DNA from: Acidovorax sp. GBBC 1281
GTDB lineage: Bacteria > Pseudomonadota > Gammaproteobacteria > Burkholderiales > Burkholderiaceae_C
Direction: 5' to 3'
Assembly: GCF_028473645.1 (NCBI RefSeq)
Contig: NZ_CP097269.1
Coordinates: 566,001-630,000, forward strand
DNA: 64,000 nt
In this document: positions 63,270 through 64,000 of the stretch, piece after piece
Layout of the letters: the number at the start of each line of letters is the position of its first letter
Position numbering within the stretch: position 1 is the first letter of the stretch
Notes under the pieces: model-generated
Told to the model about the DNA's origin: nothing
What the model saw: only the letters and a program-made list of their open reading frames with translations
The model's database searches: none
Position numbers and translations under genes: made by a program

Positions 63270-64000
63270 GTCTTGGGGGATGGAAGTGGGGCGTTGGCGG
63301 CCGCAGCGGCCGCGCTGTCGCGGGCCAGCGCGGCGGCCTGGCGCAGCTTGAAGCGCTGCAGCTTGCCGGTCTCGGTGCGCGGCAGGGCGGTGGCGAACTC
63401 CACGATGCGCGGGTATTTGAAGGGGGCGATGCTGGCCTTCACGTGGTCCTGCAGCGCCTTGGCCAGGGCGTCGTCGCCGGCATGGCCGGGGCGCAGCACG
63501 CAGATGGCCTTGACGACCATGCCGCGCTCGTCGTCGGGCACGCCGATCACGGCGCACTCGGCCACGGCGGGGTGGCGCAGCAGGGCATCCTCGACCTCGG
63601 GGCCGCCCACGTTGTAGCCGGCCGTGATGATCATGTCGTCGTCGCGCGCCTGGTAGAAGAAGTAGCCGTCGGCGTCCTGCACGAAGGCGTCGCCGGGGTG
63701 GTTCCAGCCGTTCTTCACGTAGTGGGCCTGGCGCGCATCGTCCAGGTAGCGGCAGCCCGTGGGGCCGATCACGGCGAGCTTGCCGACCGTGCCGCGGGGC
63801 AGCTCGCGCCCGCGCCCGTCCACCACCTTGGCCTGGTAGCCCGGCACCACGCGGCCGATGGCGCCGCGGCGCACCTCGCTGCCGGCCGACGAGATGAAGA
63901 TGTGGAACATCTCGGTGGCGCCGATGCCGTCGGTCATCTCGATGCCGGTGGCGTCCTTCCACAGCTGGCGCGTGCCGTCCGGCAGGGCCTCGCCCGCACT
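63266..64000 (-). CDS. Aryl-CoA ligase, benzoate / 2-aminobenzoate-CoA ligase type (5' end outside the window)
   Basis: The C-terminal part of an AMP-forming acyl-CoA synthetase is visible: MTDGIGATEMFHIFISS, GKLAVIGPTGCRYLDD, YFFYQARDDDMIITAGYNVG (the hinge and GYNV motif), SIAPFKYPRIVEFA, and TETGKLQRFKLR with the adenylation Lys. The TDGIGATEM and TGCRY wording is that of benzoate- and 2-aminobenzoate-CoA ligases. Its stop overlaps the RidA start (ATGA). That pairing is common in 2-aminobenzoate and benzoate CoA-thioester pathways. The gene continues past the right edge. Confidence 0.85.
   Translation of the reverse strand, partial: SAGEALPDGTRQLWKDATGIEMTDGIGATEMFHIFISSAGSEVRRGAIGRVVPGYQAKVVDGRGRELPRGTVGKLAVIGPTGCRYLDDARQAHYVKNGWNHPGDAFVQDADGYFFYQARDDDMIITAGYNVGGPEVEDALLRHPAVAECAVIGVPDDERGMVVKAICVLRPGHAGDDALAKALQDHVKASIAPFKYPRIVEFATALPRTETGKLQRFKLRQAAALARDSAAAAAANAPLPSPKT

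Overview
The window is GC-rich bacterial chromosome with dense, mostly short-spaced genes. The gene families point to a betaproteobacterium of the family Comamonadaceae, and the mix looks most like Acidovorax/Paracidovorax: a Bug-type periplasmic binding protein, DUF3567, a polyhydroxyalkanoate-system protein, a TIGR01777 epimerase with a membrane domain, and an intein-bearing B12-dependent ribonucleotide reductase. The genus is an inference from gene content. No rRNA, tRNA, CRISPR array or insertion sequence was found. Layout: 1-6.4 kb holds the start of a PAS chemotaxis receptor with a sigma-28-type promoter, a LysR regulator, purU, a PAS-GGDEF-EAL protein, a ChaN-like lipoprotein and a nitroreductase. 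6.7-10.3 kb is nrdJ, interrupted by a 380-residue LAGLIDADG intein placed directly before the catalytic thiyl-radical cysteine. 10.4-15.8 kb is a sigma-54 two-component system divergent from a DUF4166/epimerase operon; that operon has a -24/-12 promoter and upstream dyads, so the pair looks like a self-contained regulatory circuit. 16-27.2 kb carries AbrB-type, IclR, fumarylacetoacetate-hydrolase-type, TraB, Bug, YqhD-type and DJ-1/PfpI genes, plus a 5'-truncated ATP-binding gene. 27.4-37.5 kb is a type VI secretion effector island: VgrG, a 1591-residue PAAR-Rhs protein with a variable tip, its likely immunity gene, a displaced second Rhs tip with its own likely immunity gene, a frameshifted membrane-protein gene and another membrane protein. 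The stretch from about 34.2 to 37.1 kb is visibly AT-rich compared with both flanks, as expected for exchanged toxin-tip cassettes. The two tips share a Cys-x4-Pro-x-Cys / AEME / TPG signature, so they look like two alleles of one unrecognised toxin family, and both proposed immunity proteins are exported or membrane-anchored. 37.6-44.2 kb is a LysR regulator divergent from a pirin/isochorismatase-like/amidohydrolase/DoxX/MFS gene set. 44.6-50.5 kb holds a DUF4198 protein, a TonB receptor, a DUF1428 protein and a molybdopterin oxidoreductase. 50.6-55.5 kb is a substrate-binding protein and peptidase/deacylase group. 55.7-64 kb contains a chemotaxis receptor, an acyl-CoA-binding protein, a PHA-system protein, a lipoprotein aminopeptidase, tag, a MerR/methyltransferase pair, a TonB-receptor fragment, a small basic protein, RidA and the end of an aryl-CoA ligase gene. 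A short hairpin-containing intergenic element recurs at least four times at gene ends.
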